A DNA stretch of 64,000 nucleotides from Falsiroseomonas sp051859025 (GCF_051859025.1 NZ_JBHYGL010000014.1:52965-116964), one strand, 5' to 3'. Shown: positions 15,889-26,955, numbered from the stretch's first letter. Numbers and translations: made by a program. Notes: a model not told the origin generated them from the sequence alone.

Positions 15889-16836
15889 ATGCGCAGGATT
15901 CTTCTGGCGGCAGCGGCCGCGCTGATCGGCTTCGTCCCCGCCGTGCGGGCGGAATTCCCGGAACGGCCGGTGACGATGATCATGCCCTATGCGCCCGGCG
16001 CGGCGGATGCGCTGATGCGCGCGGTGGGCGAGCATTTCCAGCGCGCCACGGGCCAGCCCCTGGTGCTGCAGACGCGCGATGGGGCATCGGGCGTGGTGGG
16101 CATGCGCGTCGTCGCGGGGGCGGCGGCGGATGGCTACACGCTTGGCCACACGCCCGTCACCGCCATCGCCGTGCAGCCGCATCTGCTGCGCAATGCCGGC
16201 ATCGGGCCCGCGAGCTTCGAGGGCGTCTGCGGGACGAATGAGAATGTCATCACCGTCGCCGTGCGGGCGGACAGCCCGATGCGGGACCTGCCCGGCCTGG
16301 TGGCGGAAGCGCGGCGCCGGCCGCTGTCCTTCGGCAGCCCGGGGCCGAATTCGCTGCCGCAACTCGCGATCTGGAAGGTGCAGCAGGCCACGGGGATCGA
16401 GCTGAACCACATCCCCTATCGCGGCGAGCCGCCGCATATCAACGACACGCTGGCCGGGCGGCTCGACTTTTCCGCCGCCATCGTGAGTTCGGCGGCGGAG
16501 TTGGTGATGGCGGGGCGGATGCGGCTGCTGGCGGTGTTCTCCGCCAACCGGCACCCGGATTTCCCGGATGTGCCGACGGCGCGGGAACAGGGGATCGACG
16601 CGCAGTTGTTCTCCCAGGTCGGCATCTATGCGCCGCGAGGCACGCCGGCGCCGGTGCTGGACCGGCTGGAGAGTGCGTGCCAGGCCGCGTTGCAGGATGC
16701 GACCGTGCTGCGGGTGCTGGCCAACAGCCGCTCACCCGTTCGCTTCGTGCCGCGGGCGGCGCTGCAGGAATGGGTGCGCGGCGAATACGAGAGTTACGGC
16801 CGCATCCTGCGCGAACTCGGCGTGCAGCCGGAGTAG
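15889..16836 (+). CDS. Bug/TctC-family periplasmic substrate-binding protein
   Basis: 315 residues. A Sec signal peptide (RRILLAAAAALIGFVPAVRA) is followed by FPERPVTMIMPYAPGAADALMR, the start of mature tripartite-tricarboxylate receptors. VVAGAAADGYTLGH, SFGSPGPNSLPQLA, IPYRGEPPHINDTLAGRLDF and the late PTAREQG segment complete the Bug pattern. Such proteins bind carboxylates in the periplasm. No TctA/TctB permease is present here, which is common for the expanded Bug families. It is the last gene of the fahA operon. Confidence 0.92.
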   Translation: MRRILLAAAAALIGFVPAVRAEFPERPVTMIMPYAPGAADALMRAVGEHFQRATGQPLVLQTRDGASGVVGMRVVAGAAADGYTLGHTPVTAIAVQPHLLRNAGIGPASFEGVCGTNENVITVAVRADSPMRDLPGLVAEARRRPLSFGSPGPNSLPQLAIWKVQQATGIELNHIPYRGEPPHINDTLAGRLDFSAAIVSSAAELVMAGRMRLLAVFSANRHPDFPDVPTAREQGIDAQLFSQVGIYAPRGTPAPVLDRLESACQAALQDATVLRVLANSRSPVRFVPRAALQEWVRGEYESYGRILRELGVQPE

Positions 16837-16842
16837 CGGGCC

Positions 16843-17030
16843 TCACACCAACGGCCGCTTGCAGCAACCCGTTGGTATTCTTTTGCCGCCCTCAAGCGCC
16901 GGGCGGCCGCTCCGCGGCCTTGGCTCGCCGTGCCGAAGGCACGCCTGCGGCGTGACGGACCATTGGCGGGCCGCATTCGCGGCCTCGGCCGGCTTCGCCG
17001 GCCGCAGGTCACTCCGTCCGGCCGTTGGTA

Positions 17031-17033
<3 letters not shown>
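16843..17033. repeat. 191-bp multi-hairpin repeat with inverted ends
   Basis: The ends 16843-16857 and 17019-17033 are inverted copies of a 15-bp word (CGGCCGTTGG core, two mismatches). Inside are at least four GC-rich hairpins, among them GGCCGCATTCGCGGCC and GGCCGGCTTCGCCGGCC. ACCAACGG...CCGTTGGT near the left end is followed by TTCTTTT and could terminate the rightward transcript. The right end supplies the TGA stop of recJ. The 23-bp stretch 16929-16951 recurs inverted, with one mismatch, inside the repeat at 42473-42495. Confidence 0.7.
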
Positions 17034-18818
<1,785 letters not shown>

Positions 18819-18832
18819 GATCCCCCCTTGGA

Positions 18833-19837
18833 TCACCCCTGGAACGCGGCGGGCTTCAGCGCGAAATTATGGTGCCCTTCCACGTAGCGGACGGTGCCGG
18901 ACTTGCTGCGCATCACGATGGAATGGGTGATCGCGCCGCCGGGGACGGTGCGGACGCCGCGCAGCATCGGGCCGGTGGTGACGCCGGTGGCGGCGAACAT
19001 CACATCGCCCTTGGCCATGTCTTCCAGCCCGTAGACGCGGTTGGGGTCGATGATGCCCATCTCCCGCGCGCGGGCCACCTGTTCGTCATTCTCGAACAGC
19101 AGCTTGCCCTGCATCTGGCCACCGATGCAGCGCAGCGCGGCCGCCGCCAGCACGCCTTCCGGCGCGCCGCCGCTGCCCATGTAGATGTCGACACCCGTAT
19201 CGGCCTGGGACACGGCGACGACGCCGGAGACATCGCCATCCGGGATCATCATGATGCGGGCGCCGGCAGCGCGGGCGCGCTTGACGATGTCCTTGTGCCG
19301 GTCGCGGTCCAGCAGGCACACGACGAGGTCCGTGATCTCGCACTTCTTGGCGAGGGCGAGGTTCTTCAGGTTCTCCTCCACCGAGGCGTCGATGTGCACG
19401 ACGCCATCGGGCAGGCCCGGGCCGACCGCGATCTTTTCCATGTAGACGTCGGGCGCGTGCAGGAAGCCGCCGCGCTGCGCCAGCGCCACGCAGGCCATGG
19501 CGTTGGGGCCGCCCTTGGCGGTGATCGTCGTGCCTTCCAGCGGATCGACGGCGATGTCCACTTCGGGCCCACCGCCAGCCTTGGCGTAGAGGCCGACCTT
19601 CTCGCCGATGTAGAGCATCGGCGCCTCATCCATCTCCCCTTCCCCGATCACGACGGTGCCGGAGATGGCAACGGTGTCGAAGGCCTTGCGCATGGCTTCC
19701 ACGGCCGCGCCATCGGCCGCGTTCTTGTCGCCGCGCCCCATCCAGCGGGAGGCGGCGAGGCCCGCGGCCTCCGTCACCCGGACGAGTTCCAGGGCGAGGT
19801 TGCGGTCCACATGAACCTGGCGGTCGTGTTCAGCCAC
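18833..19837 (-). CDS. glpX: Class II fructose-1,6-bisphosphatase GlpX
   Basis: 334 residues, the usual GlpX length, from a GTG at 19837 preceded by GGAGGAA. Motifs are the LVRVTEAAGLAASRWMGRGDKNAADGAAVEAMR N-terminal region, VVIGEGEMDEAPMLYIGE, the metal/catalytic VDPLEGTTITAKGGPNA, and YMGSGGAPEGVLAAAALR. It hydrolyses fructose-1,6-bisphosphate in gluconeogenesis and, in autotrophs, the Calvin cycle. It is translationally coupled to recJ downstream. Confidence 0.95.
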   Translation of the reverse strand: MAEHDRQVHVDRNLALELVRVTEAAGLAASRWMGRGDKNAADGAAVEAMRKAFDTVAISGTVVIGEGEMDEAPMLYIGEKVGLYAKAGGGPEVDIAVDPLEGTTITAKGGPNAMACVALAQRGGFLHAPDVYMEKIAVGPGLPDGVVHIDASVEENLKNLALAKKCEITDLVVCLLDRDRHKDIVKRARAAGARIMMIPDGDVSGVVAVSQADTGVDIYMGSGGAPEGVLAAAALRCIGGQMQGKLLFENDEQVARAREMGIIDPNRVYGLEDMAKGDVMFAATGVTTGPMLRGVRTVPGGAITHSIVMRSKSGTVRYVEGHHNFALKPAAFQG

Positions 19838-19954
19838 GGGCAGTTCCTCCGGATCGGTGCGGCAGGGTAACGCGGCCGGGGGCGGCGCGGCACCCGTCAC
19901 TTCGGTGTTGGCTTGTTGCCCCGAACCGGGGCGGACGTGAAGAGGACGTTTGCG

Positions 19955-20395
19955 TCAGCGAGTAGAGACAACCGCCCCGCAGGCAGCGGGCAGGTTGCGC
20001 GGGGCCGCGCGGCGGGCGGCGAAGAGGGTGCAGCCCGGGCCGATAACCTGGCCGAACAGCGTCCCGTCCTCATCCAGTTCCGCGTCCAAATCCACCGTGA
20101 CGTAGTTGGGGGGATGCATCAGCCAGCGCCCGGCGGTGATGGTGGCGGTGTCGCCATCCGGCGTTGTCGCGATCTCGTAGCAGCCCTCCGCCGCCTGCGG
20201 GTTGCTGGCGAGGGGGAAGAAATGGAACACGCCGGACAGGCGGCCATCACCCTGGGGCCGAAGCCGGAGATTCATGCCGGTGGAGCCCTGGGTGCAGACA
20301 TAGGTGCCGGACCAGTCGCCGGCGAAGCGACTGTCTTCCGCCCGCGCCGGCACGGCCAGCGCGAGCAGCAGGAGAAGGGCGGCCGAGGCCCTCAC
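19955..20395 (-). CDS. Small secreted protein of unknown function
   Basis: 146 residues from a GTG at 20395 that overlaps the hom stop codon (GTGA). Residues 1-20 (VRASAALLLLLALAVPARA) are a Sec signal peptide. The mature part is probably a small beta-barrel-like domain (DWSGTYVCTQGSTGMNLRLR, LSGVFHFFPL, GCTLFAARR). No family is assigned. Coupling to homoserine dehydrogenase looks positional rather than functional. Confidence 0.6.
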   Translation of the reverse strand: MRASAALLLLLALAVPARAEDSRFAGDWSGTYVCTQGSTGMNLRLRPQGDGRLSGVFHFFPLASNPQAAEGCYEIATTPDGDTATITAGRWLMHPPNYVTVDLDAELDEDGTLFGQVIGPGCTLFAARRAAPRNLPAACGAVVSTR

Positions 20396-21684
20396 AGCGC
20401 CTCGATTCGGATCATGGCGGGCTTCTCCACCACGGCTTCCAGCGCCTCGATCCGCGCGATGGCGGCGCGCATCTGGCTTTCCTCGCAATCATGGGTCGTG
20501 ACGACGACCGGCACGGCCTCACCAGGCGCGCGGCCGCGCTGGAGCATGGATTCGAGGCTGATGGCATTGTCGCGCAGCGCCGCGGTGACATCGGCGATGA
20601 CGCCCGGACGGTCCACCACCATCAGCCGCAGGTAATAGGCGCCGACGCGCTGCGACATGGGCAGGGAGGGCGCGTGGGACAGGGCGGCGGAGGCGACGCC
20701 CCAGACCGGCGTCGTGCGGCCGCGGGCGATGTCGATCAGATCCGCCACCACGGCGGAGGCGGTGGGGCCCGCACCGGCGCCGCGGCCTTCCAGCACCACG
20801 CGGCCGACGAAATCGCCTTCCGCCACCACCGCGTTGAAGACGCCATCGACCCGGGCGATGGGGTGGCTGACCGGGATCATGCAGGGGTGCATCCGCGTCT
20901 CGATTCCCGCATCGGTGCGGCGCGCGATGCCCAGCAGCTTGATGCGGTAGCCCAGTTCCTCCGCCAGCTTGATGTCGAGCGCGCTGACGCTGCGGATGCC
21001 TTCCACATGCACGCCGGCGAAATCGACCGGACGGCCGAAGGCCAGCGCCGCCAGGATCGCCAGCTTGTGGGCGGCGTCGATGCCATCCACGTCGAAGCTG
21101 GGATCGGCCTCGGCATAGCCGAGCTTCTGGGCCTCGGTGAGCGCCTGGGCGAATTCGATCCCCCGCTCCCGCATCTGCGTCAGGATGTAGTTGCAGGTGC
21201 CGTTCAGGATGCCCATCACGCGGGTCAGGTCGTTCGCGGCCAGGCCTTCGCGCAGTGCCTTGATGGCGGGGATGCCGCCGGCGACGGCCGCTTCGAAGCA
21301 GAGCGCGACACCCTTGGCTTCCGCGGTGGCGGCGAGTTCGGCGCCGTGGATCGCCAGCAGCGCCTTGTTGGCGGTGACGACGGGCTTGCCGGCGGCGAGT
21401 GCCGCGCGGACCAGATCGGCGGCCGGGCCTTCGGTGCCGCCGATGGTTTCCACCACCACATCGACACCAGGGTCGTTGGCCAGCGCCGCGGCATCATCGT
21501 ACCAGCGGAGCCCCGCGATGGAGACGCCCCGGTCCCGCGTGCGGTCGCGGGCGGAGACGGCGGTGACGGCGATGGGGCGGCCGGCGCGCGCGGCGACCGT
21601 CGCGGCATTGTCCCGCAGCAAGGTGAGGACGCCGGCACCGACGGTGCCGAGGCCGGCGACGCCGACGGAAAGGGGCTTGGTCAT
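20392..21684 (-). CDS. hom: Homoserine dehydrogenase
   Basis: 430 residues. The NAD(P)-binding Rossmann motif GLGTVGAGV is at residues 11-19. The catalytic region includes TANKALLA, FEAAVAGGIPAIK, GILNGTCNYILTQM, and KLGYAEADPSFDVDGIDAAHKL with the catalytic Lys/Asp. A C-terminal ACT domain (YYLRLMVVDRPGVIADVTAALRD) is present, consistent with threonine feedback. It reduces aspartate semialdehyde to homoserine. It lies 118 bp downstream of alaC in the same direction, with a GC-rich hairpin in the gap. Confidence 0.96.
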   Translation of the reverse strand: MTKPLSVGVAGLGTVGAGVLTLLRDNAATVAARAGRPIAVTAVSARDRTRDRGVSIAGLRWYDDAAALANDPGVDVVVETIGGTEGPAADLVRAALAAGKPVVTANKALLAIHGAELAATAEAKGVALCFEAAVAGGIPAIKALREGLAANDLTRVMGILNGTCNYILTQMRERGIEFAQALTEAQKLGYAEADPSFDVDGIDAAHKLAILAALAFGRPVDFAGVHVEGIRSVSALDIKLAEELGYRIKLLGIARRTDAGIETRMHPCMIPVSHPIARVDGVFNAVVAEGDFVGRVVLEGRGAGAGPTASAVVADLIDIARGRTTPVWGVASAALSHAPSLPMSQRVGAYYLRLMVVDRPGVIADVTAALRDNAISLESMLQRGRAPGEAVPVVVTTHDCEESQMRAAIARIEALEAVVEKPAMIRIEAL

Positions 21685-21748
21685 TGAGGTGATCCCAGGA
21701 AGGCGGGGCGGGTGTGGTGTTGATCCCGCGAAGCCCCCCCTCACCCTG

Positions 21749-21776
21749 CCCTCTCCCCCCGTTGGGGGGGAGAGGG
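21749..21776. repeat. GC-rich hairpin between alaC and hom
   Basis: CCCTCTCCCCCC and GGGGGGGAGAGGG pair around GTT. It resembles the stem at 15026-15051 and probably belongs to the same dispersed class. It may act as an attenuator between the two genes. Confidence 0.6.
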
Positions 21777-21802
21777 TTCTCAAGTGAGAGGGGTTGGATG
21801 AG

Positions 21803-23023
21803 TCAGGCGGCGTCGACGTCGATACCGTCCACGGGGCCGGCATTGTCGGCGGCGAGGAAGGTCTTGATGCCGCGCAGCGCCTGGCGGATGCGGTGGTTGT
21901 TTTCCACCAGCGCGATGCGGACATGGTCATCGCCATGTTCGCCGAAGCCGAGGCCCGGGGCGACGGCGACCTTCGCCTTCTCCAGCAGCAGCTTGGAGAA
22001 GCCGACGGAGCCGAGATGCTTGAAGCGGTCGGGGATCGGCGCCCAGAGGAACATGGAGCCATCGGGGCTCGGCACGTTCCAGCCGGCGGCATGCAGGCCC
22101 TTGACCAGCACGTCGCGGCGTTCGCGATAGAGCTCCCGCATATCCGCCACGCAATCCTGCGGGCCGTTCAGCGCGGCGACGGCGGCGACCTGGATGGGCG
22201 TGAAGGCGCCGTAGTCGAGGTAGGACTTCACCCGCGTCAGCGCCGAGATCAGGCGCTGGTTGCCGGCGGCGAAGCCCATGCGCCAGCCCGGCATGTTGTA
22301 GGTCTTGGACATGGAGGTGAATTCCACCGTCACATCCTTCGCGCCGGGGATTTCCAGCACGGAGGGGGGCGGGTTCGCCTCGTCGAAATAGAGCTCGGCA
22401 TAGGCGAGGTCGGAGAGGATGAAGAGTTCATGCTTCCGCGCCAGCGCCACCAGATCCTTGTAGAATTCGCGGCTGGCGAGGAGGGCGGTGGGGTTGGAGG
22501 GGAAGTTGACGATGACGGCCGTCGGCTTCGGCACGGAATGCCGCACCGCGCGGTCGATCGCCTCCAGCATCGTGTCATCGGGGGTGTAGGGGATGGATCG
22601 CGCGGAGGCGCCGGCGATGATGAAGCCGAACTGGTGGATGGGGTAGGACGGGTTCGGCACCAGGATGGTGTCGCCCGGGCTGCTGATGGCCTGGGCGAGG
22701 TTGGCGAGGCCTTCCTTGGAACCGAGGGTGGCGACCACCTCCGTCTCCGGGTCCAGCTTCACGCCGAAGCGGCGGGCGTAGTAACCGGCCAGCGCCTTGC
22801 GCAGGCCCGGGATGCCCTTCGACATGGAATAGCGATGGGTGCGGGGGTCCTGCACCGCCTCGATCAGCTTGGCGACGATATGGGGCGGCGTGGGCGTATC
22901 CGGGTTACCCATGCCGAGGTCGACGATGTCCTCCGCATGGGCACGGGCCTTGGCCTTGGCCGAGTTCACCTCGGCGAAGACGTAGGGCGGCAGGCGCCGG
23001 ATGCGGTGGAACTCCTCGGTCAT
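21803..23023 (-). CDS. alaC: PLP-dependent aminotransferase (AlaC / LL-diaminopimelate aminotransferase type)
   Basis: 406 residues of fold-type I class I/II aminotransferases. Family-specific pieces are FHRIRRLPPYVFAEV, DIVDLGMGNPDTPTPPHIVAKL, SMSKGIPGLRKA, the substrate segment VNFPSNPTA, LSDLAYAELYFD, and the PLP lysine in SMSKTYNMPGWRMGF. These match E. coli AlaC (glutamate-pyruvate aminotransferase) closely; related proteins are often named LL-diaminopimelate aminotransferase. It precedes hom, so a role in aspartate-family or alanine metabolism is likely. Confidence 0.88.
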   Translation of the reverse strand: MTEEFHRIRRLPPYVFAEVNSAKAKARAHAEDIVDLGMGNPDTPTPPHIVAKLIEAVQDPRTHRYSMSKGIPGLRKALAGYYARRFGVKLDPETEVVATLGSKEGLANLAQAISSPGDTILVPNPSYPIHQFGFIIAGASARSIPYTPDDTMLEAIDRAVRHSVPKPTAVIVNFPSNPTALLASREFYKDLVALARKHELFILSDLAYAELYFDEANPPPSVLEIPGAKDVTVEFTSMSKTYNMPGWRMGFAAGNQRLISALTRVKSYLDYGAFTPIQVAAVAALNGPQDCVADMRELYRERRDVLVKGLHAAGWNVPSPDGSMFLWAPIPDRFKHLGSVGFSKLLLEKAKVAVAPGLGFGEHGDDHVRIALVENNHRIRQALRGIKTFLAADNAGPVDGIDVDAA

Positions 23024-23099
23024 TCTCGTCGTCCGCCCAGATGAAGGTGATGGGATGAGGGAGGGGGCGATATACAGCAGGCCGTCCCGCCATGCGAGG

Positions 23100-23690
23100 T
23101 TAGGGCGTGCGAGGCGCCAGCAGGTCCCGGGTGGGTGCGGGCGGCAGGCCGAGCATTTCGGGCAGGGCCGGGGCGGGCGGGGCGCCGCGCGGCTGGATGG
23201 TTTCCGCGGGCGCGCCGGCGCCTGGGACCGTGGCGCGCGGGGCGGCGGCGCCTGGGAATGCCGCTGGCGCGGCGGGGCGGGGCGCTTCGAACCGGATGGC
23301 GGGTGCCGCGGCCAGGCGCGGCGGCGGCGGGGGCGCGGCGCCTTCGGGCAGGGGCGCCGGCACGCCGGGCGGGCTGGCCGGGCGCGATGCGGGATCGGTG
23401 CGGGCGAATTCGCGGTCCCCGGCCAGGGCGGCCGTCAACGCCGCGCGCGTGGCGGCATCGGGCGGCACCGGCCGCGCCGGCACGGTGGCCAGGTTCGGGT
23501 AGGGCGCCGTCATGCCCGGCGGCGGCAGGCGTTCATCGAGGTAGGCGCCGCTGACGTTGCGCCACCAATAGCTCGGCTGCAGGTCGCGCGGCACATCGCC
23601 GCAGGCCGCCAGCAGCGGCAGAAGCAGCAGGCCACCCAGCCGGGGCCGGGCGGGCAGGGAGATGGCGGGGCGATCGACGCGCGGGTGCAT
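23100..23690 (-). CDS. Pro/Ala-rich lipoprotein
   Basis: 196 residues from the ATG at 23690. A lipoprotein signal ends in the lipobox LLAAC (LLLLPLLAACGD), then a short conserved-looking region DVPRDLQPSYWWRNVSGAYLDERLPPPGM. The second half is low-complexity Pro/Ala and probably disordered or periplasm-spanning. It is divergent from phaC. No family is assigned. The YWWRNVSG segment is the best handle for a homology search. Confidence 0.65.
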   Translation of the reverse strand: MHPRVDRPAISLPARPRLGGLLLLPLLAACGDVPRDLQPSYWWRNVSGAYLDERLPPPGMTAPYPNLATVPARPVPPDAATRAALTAALAGDREFARTDPASRPASPPGVPAPLPEGAAPPPPPRLAAAPAIRFEAPRPAAPAAFPGAAAPRATVPGAGAPAETIQPRGAPPAPALPEMLGLPPAPTRDLLAPRTP

Positions 23691-23864
23691 GGCTTCCCAT
23701 CCTTCGCGACCCGAGGGTGCGGCCAGAGGGTTACCGCGAACCACCCGCCCGCGAAAGCGTCAGTGTGCAGACGCTCATGCCGGCCCGGATGGCGGGACGC
23801 CCGGCGGCGGCGCATAATCAGGCCAACACGGTTCGCCGGGACCATCCCGGCAAAGAGGGGGCGC

Positions 23865-25694
23865 ATGGCTCAGGGCGGGGCGCAGAATGGCGGCGCGGAT
23901 CGGGGTGTCGACAAGGGCGCCTTCAGGCTGCCGGACCCGGCCCTGGTGTCGCGCACCATGGCCGATGTGGCGGAACGCGGGCAGCGGATCGTCACGGATT
24001 TCCTGAAGCGCCAGGCGGAAGGCAGTGCAGCGGGACCGGACCCCGCGCATATCGGCTCCGCCTTCCTCGACATGACGACGCGGCTGATGACCAACCCCGC
24101 GCGGCTGATGCAGGCGCAGATCGGCTTCTGGCAGGACTACCTGACCCTGTGGCAGAACACCGCGCGCCGCATGATGGGCGACCCGGTGGCGCCGGTGATC
24201 GAGGAGCCGAAGGGCGACCGCCGCTTCAAGGACGACGCCTGGCGGGAGAACGAGGTCTTCGACTTCATCCGCCAATCCTACCTGCTGTCCGCCCGCTACT
24301 TCACCAATGTGGTGCAGGGGGCGGAGGGGCTGGACCAGAAGACCGCGCAGAAGGTCGATTTCTACACGCGGCAATTCGTCGATGCGATGAGCCCTTCCAA
24401 CTTCCTGATGACCAACCCGGAAGTGCTGCGCCGGACGGCGGAGACGGGCGGCGAGAACCTGCTGAAGGGCCTGTCCAACCTGCTGTCCGACCTGGAACGC
24501 GGCAAGGGCCAGCTTCGCATCCGCATGACAGACGACACCAAGTTCAAGGTGGGCGAGAACATCGCCGTCACGCCCGGCAAGGTCATCTACCGCAACGACC
24601 TGATGGAGCTGATCCAGTACGCGCCCACGACGGAGACGGTGCTGAAGCGGCCGCTGCTGATCCTGCCGCCCTGGATCAACAAGTTCTACATCCTCGACCT
24701 CCGCCCCAAGAACAGTTTCATCCGCTGGGCCACCGAGCAGGGGCACACGGTGTTCGTGGCGTCCTGGGTCAATCCGGATGAGCATCTGAGCGAGAAGGGC
24801 TTCGAGGACTACATGCGGGAGGGGCCCTACGCCGCGCTCGATGCGATCGAGCAGGCGACGGGGGAGAAGGCGATCAACGCCATCGGCTACTGCCTGGGCG
24901 GCACGCTGCTGGCCTGCACGCTGGCGCATATGGCCGCGCGCAAGGACACGCGCATCAAGACCGCGACCTACTTCGTCACCATGACGGATTTCGAGGAAGC
25001 CGGCGAACTCGGCGTCTTCATCGACGAGGAACAGCTCCAGGGCCTCGAGGAGAAGATGCAGAAGAAGGGGTTCCTGGAGGGGCGGGAGATGGCGACCACC
25101 TTCAACATGCTCCGCGCCAATGACCTGATCTGGTCCTTCGTCGTGAACAACTACCTGATGGGGCAGGAGCCCTTCCCCTTCGACCTGCTCTACTGGAACG
25201 ACGACAGCACCCGCATGCCGGCGAAGATGCACAGCTTCTACCTGCGGCGGATGTACCAGCAGAACGATCTGGTGAAGCCGGGGGGAATCGAGCTGGATGG
25301 CGTCGCGCTGGATCTGCGGAAGATCAAGGTGCCGACCTACATGATCTCGACTCGGGAGGACCACATCGCGCCGTGGAAATCCACCTATCGCGGCACGCAG
25401 ATCTATGGCGGCAAGACGCGCTTCGTGCTCGCGGCCTCCGGCCACATCGCCGGCGTGGTGAACCCGCCGGATTCGGGAAAATACAGCCACTGGGTGAATG
25501 AGAGCCTGCCCGCGGACCCGGATGATTGGTTCAAGGGCGCGACGGAGCTTTCGGGTTCCTGGTGGCCGGACTGGCAGCGCTGGGTGATGGCGCAGGACCG
25601 GACCATGGTGCCGGCGCGGATGCCAGGCGATGGCGCGCTGAAGCCGCTGGCGGAGGCGCCCGGCACCTATGTGACGGTGATGGCCAAGGATTGA
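23865..25694 (+). CDS. phaC: Class I poly(3-hydroxyalkanoate) synthase
   Basis: 609 residues from the ATG at 23865, which follows AAAGAGGGGG. The N-terminal PhaC_N domain (NPARLMQAQIGFWQDYLTLWQNTARRMMG) is followed by the alpha/beta-hydrolase core. The lipase-like box has the catalytic Cys (GYCLGG, Cys about 343), and the Asp and His are in STREDHIAPW and AASGHIAGVVNPP. It polymerises hydroxyacyl-CoA into PHA granules. Class I is inferred from length; no phaA, phaB or phasin gene lies beside it. A strong hairpin follows the stop. Confidence 0.96.
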   Translation: MAQGGAQNGGADRGVDKGAFRLPDPALVSRTMADVAERGQRIVTDFLKRQAEGSAAGPDPAHIGSAFLDMTTRLMTNPARLMQAQIGFWQDYLTLWQNTARRMMGDPVAPVIEEPKGDRRFKDDAWRENEVFDFIRQSYLLSARYFTNVVQGAEGLDQKTAQKVDFYTRQFVDAMSPSNFLMTNPEVLRRTAETGGENLLKGLSNLLSDLERGKGQLRIRMTDDTKFKVGENIAVTPGKVIYRNDLMELIQYAPTTETVLKRPLLILPPWINKFYILDLRPKNSFIRWATEQGHTVFVASWVNPDEHLSEKGFEDYMREGPYAALDAIEQATGEKAINAIGYCLGGTLLACTLAHMAARKDTRIKTATYFVTMTDFEEAGELGVFIDEEQLQGLEEKMQKKGFLEGREMATTFNMLRANDLIWSFVVNNYLMGQEPFPFDLLYWNDDSTRMPAKMHSFYLRRMYQQNDLVKPGGIELDGVALDLRKIKVPTYMISTREDHIAPWKSTYRGTQIYGGKTRFVLAASGHIAGVVNPPDSGKYSHWVNESLPADPDDWFKGATELSGSWWPDWQRWVMAQDRTMVPARMPGDGALKPLAEAPGTYVTVMAKD

Positions 25695-25704
25695 GCACCC
25701 GCCC

Positions 25705-25733
25705 GCGGCCGCCGTCATCGGAGCGGCGGCCGC
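25705..25733 (+). terminator. Hairpin after phaC
   Basis: GCGGCCGCCG at 25705-25714 and CGGCGGCCGC at 25724-25733 are perfect complements, 10 bp after the phaC stop. No T-run follows, so termination would be partly factor-dependent. The following 245 bp to the next start hold an unusually AT-rich patch (about 25760-25890) with no ORF. Confidence 0.55.
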
Positions 25734-25978
25734 GCGCGAGCGGCATCGAAATCCCGCTCCGGTTGAGTTGATCGATTTCGGCCTTGATGTTTTGCTACCC
25801 AGGCGCGATTGAAGCGTTCCGAGACTACCATGGCGCGATCATGTTTTCATCGATTGCGCCATTACTCGGTTTTTACTTTACGCTATTGTGACGGGTGAGC
25901 GGTCAACAGGACCGCTGGTCGAGCCACCGCACAGCAGCGAAAGATGGGTTGCCCGGGGCTCCGAGTGGATCTGCTTCC

Positions 25979-26218
25979 ATGAGCGACGATGTGCGGTCGG
26001 CGTTGGCCCAGGCGCTGGAAGCGGCGCTGCGGGACGCGTTGCGCGGTCAGACCGATCCGGGGGCCTACCTCGACGGCATCAGGGCAGATGTGCTGCCATC
26101 CCTGCTGGGCGGCCAGCGGCAGGAAGGCGCGCTGCTGCGGGACCCCGACCACGCCGCCGTGGTGGCCGGCATCTTCGCCGAGGTGGTGCTGAAGCTGCGG
26201 GAGGAGTGGCGGCGGTAG
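25979..26218 (+). CDS. Small helical protein of unknown function
   Basis: 79 residues from the ATG at 25979 (MSDDVRSALAQALEAALRD). It is acidic and all-helical by pattern, with no signal or membrane segment. It includes YLDGIRADVLPSLLGG and ends VVLKLREEWRR. It is convergent with the lipoprotein gene cluster. No family is recognised. It could be a small regulator or a PHA-associated protein, but neither is supported beyond proximity to phaC. Confidence 0.5.
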   Translation: MSDDVRSALAQALEAALRDALRGQTDPGAYLDGIRADVLPSLLGGQRQEGALLRDPDHAAVVAGIFAEVVLKLREEWRR

Positions 26219-26242
26219 CCGTCCCCCCCTCGGCCAGGATCC

Positions 26243-26893
26243 TCAGCGAGGGCCGATCGACATCCCGCGCCCCGGCAGCGGGTCCAGCCAGCCACTATCG
26301 GGGTCCAGCGCGCCGGACAGGCCCCAGACATTGCTGCGCGCCAGGCGGCTGGCCTCGTCACGGGCGAGCGCCGTGGCGATGCGCGTCTGGGACAGCGGGC
26401 CGGGCCTGGCGAGGAAGGCCAGCGTCCCCTCCCCGCCCGGTTCGAAGATCGCGGGGCTGAGGGCGCGGATGGCGGCCGGACGGTCGCCGCGCGCCAGCGC
26501 CACATGGGCGGCGGACAGCGCCCGGGCCACGGCATCGGGCGAGGCCCCGGCGCGGATGCCGAGCGCGGCGCGGAGTTCGGTGCGCGCGCCCCGCATCTCG
26601 AACCCCACGCTTGGCGACAGGGGCGCCCAGCGCAGATCGCGGGCGAATTCGGCGGCGATCACCTCCACCCGCGCGGCCGCGCGGGCCATGCGGGACGGGT
26701 CATTGGCCAGGGACCGGCCGGCATCATCGAAATCCGTGGCGGCCTGGTTGACCAGGTCCAGCACGGGATCGGCGCTGCCGGCGGCCAGCACGGCGGGGAT
26801 GCGGGCGACCGGGGATGGCGTGCGCATTTCCGCGCAGGCGGAGAGCGCCACCGGCAAGGCCAGCAACAACAGGGCATTCCGGCCGCGGCGCAA
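26243..26893 (-). CDS. Lipoprotein, third of three tandem paralogues
   Basis: 216 residues from a probable TTG at 26893 preceded by AAGGGGAG. The signal ends in lipobox ALSAC. The mature part (VLDLVNQAATDFDDAGRSLANDPSRMARAAARVEVIAAEFARD, then RTELRAALGIRAGASPDAVARAL) aligns piece by piece with the two lipoproteins upstream. It is longer at the C-terminus (LDPDSGWLDPLPGRG). All-helical periplasmic domain; no known family. The start codon is the least certain part. Confidence 0.6.
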   Translation of the reverse strand: MRRGRNALLLLALPVALSACAEMRTPSPVARIPAVLAAGSADPVLDLVNQAATDFDDAGRSLANDPSRMARAAARVEVIAAEFARDLRWAPLSPSVGFEMRGARTELRAALGIRAGASPDAVARALSAAHVALARGDRPAAIRALSPAIFEPGGEGTLAFLARPGPLSQTRIATALARDEASRLARSNVWGLSGALDPDSGWLDPLPGRGMSIGPR

Positions 26894-26955
26894 TGGGCTG
26901 CTCCCCTTCCCGACCCCCGTGGTGTAGCCGATGCGGGCGGCGTCGCGGAAGGGCG

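Noticed and set aside
20164..21687. 507-codon frame antisense to hom
   Set aside because: Asp/Gly/His-rich shadow of hom codons without recognisable domains.
23001..23864. N-terminal extension of phaC by 288 codons
   Set aside because: It runs through the divergent lipoprotein gene and intergenic region with Arg/Gly-rich text. The ATG at 23865 has a ribosome site and gives the normal PhaC length.
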